From NCBI GenBank assembly GCA_002245135.1, contig NGBS01000001.1:186001-250000 (forward strand): a DNA stretch of 64,000 nucleotides. The letters are read 5' to 3'. The position numbers and the translations under genes were made by a program. The stretch comes from Proteromonas lacertae (taxonomy: Eukaryota > Sar > Bigyra > Opalinata > Proteromonadidae). Below the pieces are notes generated by a model that saw only the letters and a list, made by a program, of their open reading frames with translations, made no database searches and was not told where the DNA came from. Position 1 is the stretch's first letter. The number at the start of each line of letters is the position of its first letter. This document shows positions 1 to 11,377 of the stretch, in pieces.

Positions 1-115
1 AGTTTTTATTAACAAACATTAACTTCACTTTGTTATTATAATCATTAAATGCATCCAAAATATTCCTATTGATAGTCAGATATAATTTATACTTTGAAGA
101 TTTACATTGAGACAT
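1..115 (-). CDS. Partial hypothetical protein, N-terminus only
   Basis: An ATG on the minus strand at 113-115 opens a frame that stays open for 38 codons to the window edge. The visible residues are polar and lysine/asparagine-rich (starting MSQCKSSKYK) and show no domain I recognise. The gene would be divergent to the thiamine fusion gene, whose start lies about 160 bp away. A short open frame in AT-rich DNA can arise by chance, so this is tentative. An intron could also fall inside the visible part. Confidence 0.35.
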   Translation of the reverse strand, partial: MSQCKSSKYKLYLTINRNILDAFNDYNNKVKLMFVNKN

Positions 116-277
116 TATTCTGTTTTACTAATTCTTTGATTTGATAAATTAATCGAGATTACTAAGATAAATATAATCAAATTTCTACAAAAATGAGTAC
201 TTCAATAGATAAATGAAAAATAAATTCAAATTTCAAACAGTTATAAGAAATTTGATCGTTTCAAATTCATTTCAAAA

Positions 278-3200
278 ATGGTTTTATCTGCAAAACCCCT
301 TTGGAAAGCAATATATGATGATTTAGTTGCTATACTGTGTTACTTTATTGAATATATTATATAGATATCATCCTATTCTTTCTGATTGTCGAAAGAACAT
401 TCTTTGTTCTCCTGTCCTAAAGTCAATATTAGGTCAGGTGCATTTAATCATTGAGTATTTATAATAATTCAGTATATTATAGTAAAATAATTACAGATGA
501 GAATAATTTGAATAGTTTATTGAAAAAAGAAGGATTTCTAGATGAATTAATGTATAATCAAATGCATGAATGGTTAAATCAAATCAATAATTTAATAAAT
601 TCACTAATTCAACCTACAGATTATGAAATTTTATTTGATTGTACTAAAAAGTTAATGAAGAGAATTGAAGCTGCATTTACTGATAATAGTTCAGAATCAT
701 TGTGTTTGGTTATATATGCATGTTGTAAAACGTAAGAAATAGCATGTTTATCTTATATTCATAGTTTATTCTCTTTCTTTCAAACAATAACTGATGAAAA
801 AATGTTATTAGCTTTATCAACTGTATACACTACAACAACACCCTTTCCAAATTGGTTAAATCGATTAGAAACTTCATTATTTCCAGATTGTGAAGATAAT
901 ATAAATGAATTGAGAAAAATAATTCATGAAATCTATTTCTTTATCAATCAACAACCTTATAAGTTATATGAATCAATTCCATTGAATTATTTCTCATCAG
1001 ATTTTGATGAAACAATGACTATTATTGATACTGTCGTATAATTATTATATTTTTGGTATAGGAAACAATAATGCGTTATTATTTAGATGAAGAACCAGAA
1101 AAAGGACAAAAATGGATAGAATTAGTCCAGAATTATATTACTCAACTAGAAAATTTCGAAAAGAGTTATGTAAAACCACCCAAAGATACTTCGTTTTCTA
1201 TTGATACATTAATAGAATATTTCAATAAAAGAGAGAAAATGGAATATGATTTAGTAGATCCAGTCGTAAAGAGTAATTTATTAAAAGGAATAGGAATGTC
1301 AACATTTATTGATTTGTCTGATAGAATATCCTTTTTATTATTATTATTATTATATTCATTTAGTATATATTTAATTCTGCTTGTAAGTTAGATTCCATCC
1401 TAATTGCTTAGAAACATTTAAACTATTACATTCAATGAAAATTACACCTCATATAATCAGTGTAAATTGGGCTAAGAATTGTATTAAAGTTCCATTAGAA
1501 AGAAGAAATATCACAGACTTCATTGTTTCATCCTGTGATTTGTTATTTGATAAAGAAAATCTTTCAACAGGAGATATTACTAAAGATATGTTGAGTGGTA
1601 TTGATAAAGTAAGAGAAATGAATAAGTATTGAATATATTCAATAACATTATTATTGTATAGAGTATTGGATAAAAACAAACCTGGTTTGTCAGTGTACAT
1701 TGGTGATGGATCGACTGATGTTTTACCTGCATTAGAAACTGATATTGGAATAATCATCTACAAATCTGAAAATCCTAGTATAATCAGTTTTTGTAATGAT
1801 TTTCATATTGAATTAAAACCATTATACAACTGTAATAGAGACAATATAAAGAAGGATAGTAATAAACCAGTATTGTATTATGTACATTCGTGGTCTGAAA
1901 TTGGTTGGTTTTTATTTGGATCAAAGTACAGTCAATATATTCAAGGTTATGAATGGATATACAATATTCCAAGAATGTTAATCATTGCTGGAAGTGATAG
2001 TGGAGGTGGCGCTGGTATTGAAGCTGATATTAAAACTTCAAGTGCATTAGGTGTATTTAGTAGTTGCTGTTTAGCTGCATTAACATCTCAAAATACTGAA
2101 GGAGTTCAAGGTATATTTACAGTACCAAAAGAGACTGTTGAAAGTCAATTGAATTCTATTCTTAGTGATATAGGTACAAATACAGTAAAAACAGGGATGT
2201 TAGGTGATATTGCATCTATTAAAGCAATTGGTAAGATGATGTTTAAATATAATATCACTAATTTAGTTATTGATCCTGTAATGGTTTCTACAAGTGGAGA
2301 TGTGTTATTACAGAAAGAATGTGTTGAAACAATTAAAGAATGTTTAGTTAGAAAAGCTTTGATTATTACTCCAAACATATATGAAGCTGGAATAATGTTA
2401 AATCGAACAGTTAATAGAAAGCTTAATGATATTAAGAAAGCTGCAGTTGAATTGCATAAACTTGGCCCAAAGTATGTTTTAGTTAAAGGAGGACATATAT
2501 CTTTTTTTATTTTTTGCTGTTGTGTTATTTTAGAGATTGTTTTTTATTATTGTAATTAGAAGATGGTAAAATGCTACTGATGTTTTATATGATGGAAATA
2601 CAATCAGATTATACACTCATCCATTTATTAATACAAATCATACTCATGGCACAGGATGTACATTAGGAAGTGCAATTGCTAGTGAAATAGCCAAAGGATA
2701 TGATGTTCCACAAGCTGTACAAAACGCAAAGAATTATATTTCTAGACTTATTGAAGAGAGTCAATATCTTCGAATTGGATTTGGCAAACAAAATCCAATG
2801 TTACATTGTATGAACAATTGTGATTGGTTATATCGTGTTATACCAAAAAGATCAATTGATTTGAGTTTATATGCTGTAATGGATCCTGATATGGATAAGA
2901 AGTGGAATAGAAAAGCATCTGAATCAGCTGAAGCAGCAATATTAGGAGGTGCAACTGTGATTCAAATGAGAGCAAAAGAATTATCAACTAATATCCTTTC
3001 TTTGTATGCTCTTTTATAGAATAATAGTGAGTTTAATTTATTGTTTTAAAGGAGTTTATAGATAATGCTTTAGAAGTTCAAAAGGTTTGTAAGAAATATA
3101 ACATTCCTTTTTTAATAAATGATAGAGTTGATATTGCAATGGCTATTAATGCCGATGGAATTCACATTGGTCAATCTGATATGCCATTGAGTTATGCTAG

Positions 3201-3596
3201 AAAATTAGTGGGAAGTTCAATGATTATTGGTGTAACAGCTGGAACAAAAGCAACTGCAATAGAAGCTGATATGAATGGTGCTGATTATATTGGAACAAAT
3301 GCAATATTTCCAACAGCGTATAAGCTCTGTTATTGTTATTATTATAATACTTAAATAGAACAAAAGAAGATAGTCCAGTGATGGGAATTGATACTTTGGA
3401 AGAAATATGTAAGAGTGTAACAATTCCAATAGTAGCAATTGGAGGTATTAAAAAGACCAATGCAGTGGAAGTTATGAAGAGTGGAGTTAATGGAATTGCT
3501 GTAGTTTCAGCATTATTTGATCAACCAGATGTGAAAGTAGCAACAGAAGAATTGAAAGAAATTGTTGAAAGATTTAAGAAAGAAAAAGAGAATTAA
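278..3596 (+). CDS. TenA-HAD-ThiD-ThiE four-domain thiamine biosynthesis protein
   Basis: The spliced product is about 980 aa with four thiamine enzymes in a row. Residues ~1-210 are a divergent TenA-like domain (PLWKAIYDD start; PFPNWL near its end). Next is a HAD phosphatase resembling the second half of plant TH2 (FSSDFDET, SVYIGDGSTD, SWSEIGWFL). ThiD, HMP-P kinase, follows (IIAGSDSGGGAG, VKTGMLG, VIDPVM, HTHGTGCTLGSAIA). Last is ThiE, thiamine-phosphate synthase (VIQMRAKELST, INDRVDIAMA, GIHIGQSDMP, GADYIGTNAIF, PIVAIGGI). One chain could therefore condense HMP-PP with thiazole phosphate and dephosphorylate TMP. In plants these are two proteins, TH2 (TenA-HAD) and TH1 (ThiD-ThiE). Nine introns are needed, three of them with ATATC starts. 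A base is missing near 2571 (GGT AAA [A]AT GCT), breaking the frame in ThiD; this is probably a sequence error. The TenA call rests on position plus weak motifs. Confidence 0.88.
1326..1386 (+). other. Non-GT intron, ATATCC...TTGTAA, in the HAD domain
   Basis: The exon ends SDR at 1325 and resumes at 1387 as VRFHPNCLETF, keeping frame. The intron is 61 nt, starts ATATCCTTTTT, has TTTAAT about 11 nt before the end and ends TTGTAA. No GT-AG pair joins the two frames here. The end position is inferred from frame and from the matching ends of the other introns of this class. Confidence 0.6.
2497..2555 (+). other. Non-GT intron, ATATCT...TTGTAA, in the ThiD domain
   Basis: The exon ends KGGH and resumes LEDGK, giving the usual ThiD stretch KGGHLEDG. 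The intron is 59 nt, begins ATATCTTTTTTT and ends ATTGTAA. It contains no usable GT donor, and an AG acceptor at 2556-2559 would not give this family sequence. The branch element is not obvious here. Confidence 0.6.
2991..3049 (+). other. Non-GT intron, ATATCC...TTTTAA, in the ThiE domain
   Basis: The exon ends in ELST plus one base and resumes with two bases to give K, then EFIDNALEVQK. That preserves the ThiE spacing (ELSTKEF). The intron is 59 nt, begins ATATCCTTTC, carries TTTAAT about 12 nt before its end and ends TTTTAA. A reading with two tiny GT-AG introns (16 and 25 nt) is possible but lengthens the family loop. Confidence 0.6.
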
Positions 3597-3699
3597 TAAT
3601 AGAAGATTCTTATATTTGTTTTTGTTGAATTATTTATTTGAATGAAAAATAAGAAAGAAAAATGAAGAATATATAAAATATATTTTAGTTTTTATAGAA

Positions 3700-5353
3700 T
3701 TATTTCTTATATAAGAATGCCAATCCAGCAATACCAGCAAACATTAGAATAACCAAACCACCAAATATAATCAACCAAACTTGACCATCCATATCTATAT
3801 ATATATAATAATTATAGTAACATTATACTATTCTTAATAATAGAAGCTACATTAATGCTACTATCAAGTGATCCAGTTACTAAACATCCTCTAAATGATA
3901 AGTTATCATCTTTTGGGAATAAAACTCCACAGGTAGCTGGTAAATCATGAGCTTCTTCTCTTACAATATTCTCTGATAATTCTTTATTATAAATTCCAAC
4001 ACTTCCATTATTTGTACCAATTCCAATGAAGTTCATTTCAGGACTAATATATAATATAATATATATATATACTTTACAACGACAGTTGTAATAGATTTAT
4101 TACTTGGTGCTTCTCTTGATAATATATAATCAACAGTTGGATTATTTATATCATCCCTAAAGTTCAAATTATACTATTTAATAAAATAATTAATGAAATA
4201 ATATTATACACAAACAATATATCCTTTCCTCGCAGATGTATAGGAACATACCAACTCATTCTCTGATAAAAATTTCCCTTTCTTTAATATTGTCTTTATT
4301 GGAGTATTACTATCATCAACTTCAATATGAGGTGGTTCTAACACTAACGTAGTTGCTAAATTCTTTGATCTTAAGTTTATTAATTCACAATAACCATCTT
4401 CATATATTACGCTTAAATATTCATAGGATGGATTGAAGGACATATCTTTTACTGAGCTTTGTCTATGGTTGATTTCTCGTATATATTTTAAACTATATCT
4501 ATATCTATCAATAGGTTTAGCTTCTTCTACTTCTTCTTCTTCTGCATTTTCTTCATTTTTTGGTTTTTCTTCTTCTTGCACTTCTTCCTTTTTACCTTTC
4601 TTTGATTTCTTACTCTTTTTATCTTTATTGTTATTCTGTTGCTGTTGTTGTTGTTGTTGTTCGTTATTTGGACTATCTGTATCTATTTTTTCTTTTTGAA
4701 TTGACCATAGTTTTATTGTACCATCACTTAATCCAGTTGCTATGATACTATTATCATTGGAAAAACAACTGATTTTTTGCTCAATTTTAGAATTTTCTGC
4801 TACTGTTGCTTGTTCACAATCAATTGACATACTATTCATTTATAAGTTGCAAAAATAGTGTAGTCATACTATAATAAGTCATCTTTAACACTAATTGAAC
4901 AAATATGAATCTTACTTTTAGATGATAATGCAATCAATGAACCCTATTAAATTTATAATTACAGCCAATTAAAATACATCTTGAGAAGCACTTACATTAG
5001 AAATATATAGATTTTCTGTATCACAATGTATTAAAGTTTGCATTTCTAAACATTCTGATTCATCATCTCTCCATAAAGAAATTACTCTCTATTATAAATT
5101 AAATAATTATTGCTATACAACAAAATTTTTGATTCCAGTCTTTGCAGCACCTCCACCACAGCTCAAACAAATAAGATCTCTGTCGCCTATAATATATTTG
5201 GATTAAAATACCAACAATATCTAGAATTGTCTCATTTGGATGCAAAATTGTCATTGATGTAACTGGACTAGGCACACCAATTCTGTTGTATCCACCATCA
5301 GTAATAGACGATTCATTTTTTTGAACTGGCTTTTTTTCAGCTTCAGAAGACAT
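3700..5353 (-). CDS. SEC12/PREB-like WD40 protein with C-terminal ER anchor
   Basis: A WD40-type propeller followed by one C-terminal membrane helix (VWLIIFGGLVILMFAGIAG) and a short LYKK tail. This is the layout of SEC12/PREB, the ER-anchored exchange factor that loads Sar1 with GTP to start COPII budding. Propeller signatures include NSIIATGLSDGTIKLW and GNMNFIGIGTNNGSVGIY-like blades. A long low-complexity insert (~4520-4700: Q-run, then Lys- and Glu-rich) interrupts the propeller. I joined all exons with short GT-AG introns and one frame throughout. The start, MSSEAEKK, lies 56 bp from the oppositely oriented gene at 5410, suggesting a shared promoter. The family call is by architecture; a different ER/Golgi WD40 anchor protein is the main alternative. 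Confidence 0.72.
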
Positions 5354-5409
5354 TCAAACTTATTTAAAACGAGTGAAACGGATATATAATAATTGCATTT
5401 CAGTCTTTA

Positions 5410-6231
5410 ATGTCAACTGTAGTAACAGGTATAGTTAACAAAATTTATATTATAGATCCTATCGCCTTGACTGTAGCTGGTGTTGTTGTAACAGCTTGTT
5501 CTTACCTATTTTGGAAATACACAACTTCAAAAACTGAAGCTAGTATTTTGAATATAGCTGATGAATTTGTTGCACCTAAAAAAGTTAAACCAACCATTAG
5601 TGCAGAAGAGAGAGAAAGAATTGCCAGAGAAAGAGAAGAAGCTGAAGCTGAATTACAAGAAAGAATTAAAGCTGCTAAAGAACAAGATAAGGCTATTAAG
5701 AACCAACAACAAGAGGAGTTAAAGCAATACAAAATTCTTGCTGCTGAAGAGAATAGAAGAGTAGCTGAGATAAAAAGAAGAAAGGAAATGAACAAGAAGC
5801 TTGAAGAACAAAGACAAAGAGAAGCTTCCGAAAAGAAAATCCAACAACAATTAGCTGAAAGATTAGCTAAACAAGAAGCTGAAAGAAAACGAAAAGAAGA
5901 TTATCAAAAAAGAAAGGAGCAACAAGCTAAGGAACGTGCTGAAAGAGAGCAAAGAAAGAAGGAAAGAGAACAACAACGTATTGAAAGAGAAGAGCAAAGA
6001 AAGATAAAACAAGCTGAATATGAAGCTCGTCAAGAAGAAAAGAAGAAGAGATTTGAAGAAAGACAAAAACAAAGAGAAGAAAGAGAAAAAGCTAAGAGAG
6101 AACAGAATGAAACATCAAACAATGATTCTTCTGAAAATACCCAAGAAACTGAACAACCTAAACAAGAAGAAGAGCAACAACAACAAAATGAAGTTACTGA
6201 ACCAGTAGCTGTTGAAAATACTACAGACTAA
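5410..6231 (+). CDS. N-terminally anchored, highly charged coiled-coil protein
   Basis: A single 273-aa exon. Residues ~18-36 form a hydrophobic segment (ALTVAGVVVTACSYLFW) that looks like a signal anchor. The following ~200 residues are almost entirely E/K/R/Q with heptad-like character, so a long single helix or coiled coil in the cytosol is likely. The C-terminus is acidic, Q-rich and disordered. I recognise no family; compositional similarity to many coiled-coil proteins is uninformative. It is transcribed divergently from the SEC12-like gene 56 bp away, which may hint at an endomembrane role but does not show one. Confidence 0.75.
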   Translation: MSTVVTGIVNKIYIIDPIALTVAGVVVTACSYLFWKYTTSKTEASILNIADEFVAPKKVKPTISAEERERIAREREEAEAELQERIKAAKEQDKAIKNQQQEELKQYKILAAEENRRVAEIKRRKEMNKKLEEQRQREASEKKIQQQLAERLAKQEAERKRKEDYQKRKEQQAKERAEREQRKKEREQQRIEREEQRKIKQAEYEARQEEKKKRFEERQKQREEREKAKREQNETSNNDSSENTQETEQPKQEEEQQQQNEVTEPVAVENTTD

Positions 6232-6346
6232 ACAAATTTTGATGTAATTATAATAATGTTATGTGTACAAATCACAAAAGATAAAAATGCGTTATTTTAA
6301 ATCTGTAAGTATTATTTTAATGTAGTTGTAGTTGTTATTATTATAA

Positions 6347-9063
6347 CTAATCACTAAGTTCATCATCATCAACGCTTTTGCTATTATTAGAAATAACTGC
6401 TTGACTTTTATATAGATCAGCGATTTGTTGAGAGGATGTTGCATTTTCTGGCTTCTTATCATCTCTGGTTCTTATAAATCGAGGAAATCTCAACGCAATT
6501 CCTTTTTCTTTATCAACTAAACCAGTTGCTGCTTTATGAATAGGACTAATAGACAAATCAGCAGCTTTTATTTCCCATACAACTTTAGTGTCAAACCATT
6601 TATCTGGTAATAATGAATCATCATAAATATAATTCTCTCCAGGATTATCAATTACATGTTTTTGCATTTCAGTACCTAATACTTTAAGATCATCATCAGA
6701 AAATCCAGTTCCAATCTAATCATATAATAATATACAAATAACAAAAAAATAAAATACTTTACAGATTGATTGATATTCATCATTATCTGGATCATAACAA
6801 GCTAATAAGTAAGCTCCATATACTCCTGTTCTTTTACCTCTACCATCATAAGCTCCAATTGGAACTAAATCAATGGAATCACCAATCTTATCCATATAAT
6901 CTTTCTTCAATTTCAACCAATTCAAAGATCTTTTTGATGGTTCATATTGAGCATTTTCGTATAATGTTTTTACCATTAAACCTTCACAACTATTCTTTAC
7001 AGATTCGTTCAAGAAATCAAGCATGTCATCTGTATTATCACACTATTAATTATAAAATACATAATAGTAATTAATATTTATACTTCTTTATGTGTAGCAA
7101 ACATCAATTTACCTTCAACTGGTTTGAAATGTTCATGTAACATATTTCTTCTTTTATCAAAAGATTCTTTCAATAAACTTTCTCCATTAAAATACAATAA
7201 ATCAAATGCCATTATTATAACTTGAACTGTTATATTCTCAGTAGAAACATCTTTTCTTGCTCTTGTTGATAGTATTTGAAATGGTAATAATTGCTTCTTT
7301 ACTCTATCCCAAGCTACAACTTCACTATCAATAACGAATGATTTTATCTCAGGAGATACATTAGTCTTTAAAAATTCTATTAAATCAGGATATTTACCAG
7401 TTTGATTCTCAGAATTACGAGAGAAGATTCTATACTCTCCATTTTCAGTTTTATGAATTTGAGCTCTTTCTCCATCGTATTTATATTCACAAGTAAACTT
7501 AATACCATTAAATCTATCTAATACTTCTGTAATTCCTTTGGTTGGTTTAGCCAACATAGGCTTGATTGGTATTCCTGGAGTTAAACAACACTGTTCTAAT
7601 AAATGATCAATTCCTGATTCTAATAATAATGGAATAATCTTATCAAATGTTGGCATTTCATTATATGCTTGTTTGACTATTTCTTCACATTCTTCTTTGG
7701 ATATTTTCTTATTGTCATTCATTGATTTCTTATACATTGCATCTCCTAATGAAATTAATACAGACTGCAAAGCCAAACCAATTCTAAGTTTGCCTTGTAA
7801 AGCTCTTACTATATACCTGCTTTCACATTCTCTACTAGCAACTAATAACTTTTGTATATAACCAACTTTTTTATCTACACTATTCTGACCTGATGATATT
7901 GCTATGTTTTTGAATTCTTTAAACACATTTCTTACAGTTAAAGGTGCTGGAGCAAAAAGCATTCTTTGTGTTGTTTTACTACTTTCAGCTACAACTCCTA
8001 AATCACCTGAGTCTTTATAATTATTTTCAATTGTATCTTTTGTACTTCCTGTCGCTTGGGCTATTGATTTAATAATGTATGAATCTCCAATTCCTAATTC
8101 AACACCATCAAATGCTGGAGCTACTTGATTACAACATAAATAAACAGATGGTAATAAATCTTCAGGTGTCTTTTCAATTACTTTATAGAAAAAATTACTT
8201 AAATATTGTTGTATTTGTAATCTTTTTGTTGTTTTTTCCATTTTTTCAAATGTATGTGATAATGAGAGATATGGAACTCTATTCAATAATTATTATTGTA
8301 TTATATATATATACGGTTCATTCTTTTTCCAACTATATTTCTTTTCTTCTTCATCATCATATTCAATATCATTATTATCACCTTTATCTTTTAACACATC
8401 ATTTATTGTTTTAGTTGTTTTACTCTTTTTTGTCTTTTTAGTTTTTATTTCTTCTTCTTCTTCTTCTTCCATCTTCAATGATGAAGTTTCTTTTTCTTCC
8501 TCTTCTTCTTTTTTATCTTTTTCTGCATCTGAATCTGATAAATCTTCCATTTCATCATCTTCTTTCTTTGTTTCTTCTACTTTCTTTTCTTTTTTAGATG
8601 ATTTATCTTTTCTAGGTGTTTGTTTTTTAGGAGTTTTCTCTTTCTTAGGTGATTTTGATGTTCTTGGTTTCTTCTTTTCAGGGATTTCTTTTATTTCTGA
8701 TTCTGTATTTGAATGACTAAAAAAATAATCTATTAATAATACTTCTGCCTTTTCATTGGTATAATTTCTTCATCATCACTATCTTCTAGTTCATATTCTT
8801 TGTCTTTAGGTACTTTTGGTCTATCTACCGTTTTTACTATTTTTACTTTCTCTTTCACTTCTTCTACTTTTTTAACTTCTTCTTGTTCTTTTATAAAATT
8901 CTTTTCATTATTTTCTGTTGCAGCAGGCGAACTGACAGGTTTAAAGAAAGATCTACAATGTAAACTCTTTATTAATCATACGATAATGATGCTTGGCCTA
9001 TGATCTTTGTGTTATCTACAATGTGATATTACAATGGCAATTTATACTCTGTTTCTTTGGCAT
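6347..9063 (-). CDS. LIG1: DNA ligase I, ATP-dependent
   Basis: About 835 aa after joining seven exons by short GT-AG introns. The N-terminus carries a consensus PCNA-interacting box, QASLSSFF, about ten residues from the start, then a ~200-residue Lys/Glu-rich tail of nuclear-targeting character. The core runs from the DNA-binding domain ([11 protein letters not shown]) through the adenylation domain with the nucleotidyl lysine in [12 protein letters not shown], to the OB-fold ending K-D-D-E-L-S-D. This enzyme seals Okazaki fragments and repair nicks. The start is fixed by the PIP box, which lies in two tiny 5' exons (MPKKQ, then [12 protein letters not shown]). No frame problems were found. 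Confidence is high from motifs, order and length. Confidence 0.93.
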
Positions 9064-9239
9064 TTTATTAATTTCTATTTGGCGCTTTTTTAAAAAAACG
9101 AATATTTTTTTATTTTGTCAAACCATCAAACCTCGAGCTAAATGATTAAGTTCGTTTAGTTACTCCCAAAATGTTTGATTAACAATACATTCCAATTTAA
9201 AGCCCAATTGCATTTATTTTAGAGTGTTGTTTTTAGAGA

Positions 9240-9587
9240 ATGGTATGAATTATAAATATCTTTTCAATTTCATTATATTCTATATTATAGTATGATTTAT
9301 TAAACCCAACATATGCCGAGGAATGTAGAAGACACAAGTTAAAGAGATTAGTACAAAGCCCTAATAGTTACTTTATGGATGTAAAATGCCAAGGATGCTT
9401 TGAAATGTATTTGATCTATTTTTTATTCGATTAGCACAACAGTATTCAGTCATGCTCAAACTGTTGTTGTATGCAAAGGGTATAACATTTTATTTTTAAT
9501 CTAATTAGTTGCAACACAATTTTATGCACACCAACAGGAGGAAAAGTAAAGTTAAGTGAAAACTGTTCATTCAGAAAGAAAAATTAA
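9240..9587 (+). CDS. RPS27: 40S ribosomal protein eS27
   Basis: Four tiny exons joined by GT-AG introns encode about 80 residues: [17 protein letters not shown] start, then [36 protein letters not shown], and [15 protein letters not shown]. The four zinc-binding cysteines (two CxxC pairs) are all present, as is the eS27 core VKCxGC...TVFSHAQT. The first exon is only the ATG codon, followed by a 48-nt intron. The gene is head-to-head with DNA ligase I, with about 175 bp between the starts. The assignment is firm. Confidence 0.93.
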
Positions 9588-9707
9588 ATAATTTTAATTT
9601 TATCATTGTAAAGGGGCTTTAATAATGTTTTTCTTTGGATTAGTTTTTTTACAGCTCATTAATCACAAAAATCTAAACAAAAAAATAAAACATAATAGTT
9701 GTGGTTA

Positions 9708-11341
9708 TTAATTCGGAGAGTATTTCAACATCTTCATTGATGTTTTCGCTAATATATCTGAGATAAACTGAAGAGTGTCACAATCAAGATCATTTATCAT
9801 ATTATACTTATCAGATGATAATATGATTGGAAAACCAAGATTACTGTTCAAAATTTCTAATCCTTCTTCTGTATTACCATACTTAGCAAGTAATTTCCCA
9901 GTATTATAAAACATAACATATTCATTTTTCATTACTATTGGTAATAGAAATGATCTAATATATTTATGAACAGCTTCTCTCTCTTCAATGTTTTTATCAT
10001 CTTTCCTTATTACTAACCAATCATTACTCTCATAAATCTCTTCACTGCATTTAGATCTATAGTTGAATATATGATTTTTTAACTCATTCATTACATCTGT
10101 TGTTATTTCATTATTCTTCTTTAAACTGTCTTTTGTAGTTTTAAGTAATTTGTTCCATTCATCAAATATATCACTTAACTCGAAAAATATCTTTATATCA
10201 TAATAATCATTAAAATCATATTGAATATCTTCAGATGTAAATTCTTCTTCTTTAACTTCATTCACCAATTCTTCAGTAATAAAACCATAAAAGTCTTTTG
10301 CTTTTGATAAATTTAAATCTAACAAAAACAATCTAACATAAGAAACTAGACCAACAAAATAATCAGGTCTTGATTCTTTATTATCATTAAACCATCCTAA
10401 CAAATTGTAAAAAGAAATTAAAAAAACTAAAACAATGAAATAAATCTATAATATTATATAAAAAAAAGATATAGATGGATCAATAGCTTTATCTGCATTG
10501 ATATTAATATTCACTTTCTTAGTAAGTAATTCTTTTAACCTTGTATCTATTTCTCTATCTAGTATATCCCTTAACACATATTCAGCTGCATTACCAAAGT
10601 ATCTTAAGAAACTTGTATATATTTGGTTTTTCATGTCTTGACTTATATCATTATTTTGGGTATAAGTATATAAATATTCTTTTAATACATCATCTCTTTC
10701 TTCAAAGGTTAAACATGAGATATAATAAGCTGTAAAATCATGCTATTTATAATATAAAACAATATATATATATACCAATTGTAGACTGAATAAATAATAG
10801 AAATAATTCTTTATAATATTGTTAAACTTCTCTTCATCCAATATTTCACTGAATAAACAAAGTCTTTCTTTTTGATTTTCATTCTCAGAATCACTATTAT
10901 TGTCATTATTATTAGATGATTCATTCTGCATATTCTTCATTCTTATCATTATATAAAAGTGAGTAACAAAACCAATATATTTCTCATTCACTGTATCATC
11001 ATCATTTACTGCTAATTCATATAATTTATCATACAATTCTGTATATTGTTCATTATAAATATATCTTTGAATCTCATGAAAAGTTGATTCTTTGTTATAA
11101 TCTTCATATTTATTCTGATATTGTGATAAATAACTATTAATATCATCTTGATATAATTTAATATTATCAAAATATTCATTAAAATGACTTCTACTTTCAC
11201 ATGATTGGCTTATTTGTGTTTGCAAGCTTTTCATTAATTCATATTCTAGTTTAACTCTTTTATCAACCCATTCAATATCTTCCCATGTCTTTATATAAGG
11301 ACTTTGTAATAGAATATCAACAGAATTACTTACACTATTTC

Positions 11342-11377
<36 letters not shown>

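Noticed and set aside
3011-3026. A 16-nt GT-AG intron in the ThiE domain
   Set aside because: It is too short to be believable and would need a second intron; the ATATCC reading fits family spacing better.
5863-6072. Long antisense frame in the charged coiled-coil gene
   Set aside because: It mirrors the Glu/Lys-rich exon on the other strand; Leu/Ser/Phe-rich composition is an artefact of GAA/AAG codons.
8720-8760. GC-AG intron in DNA ligase N-terminus
   Set aside because: A GT donor a few bases downstream restores the frame equally well (RQNHSNTE), so a GC donor is not needed.
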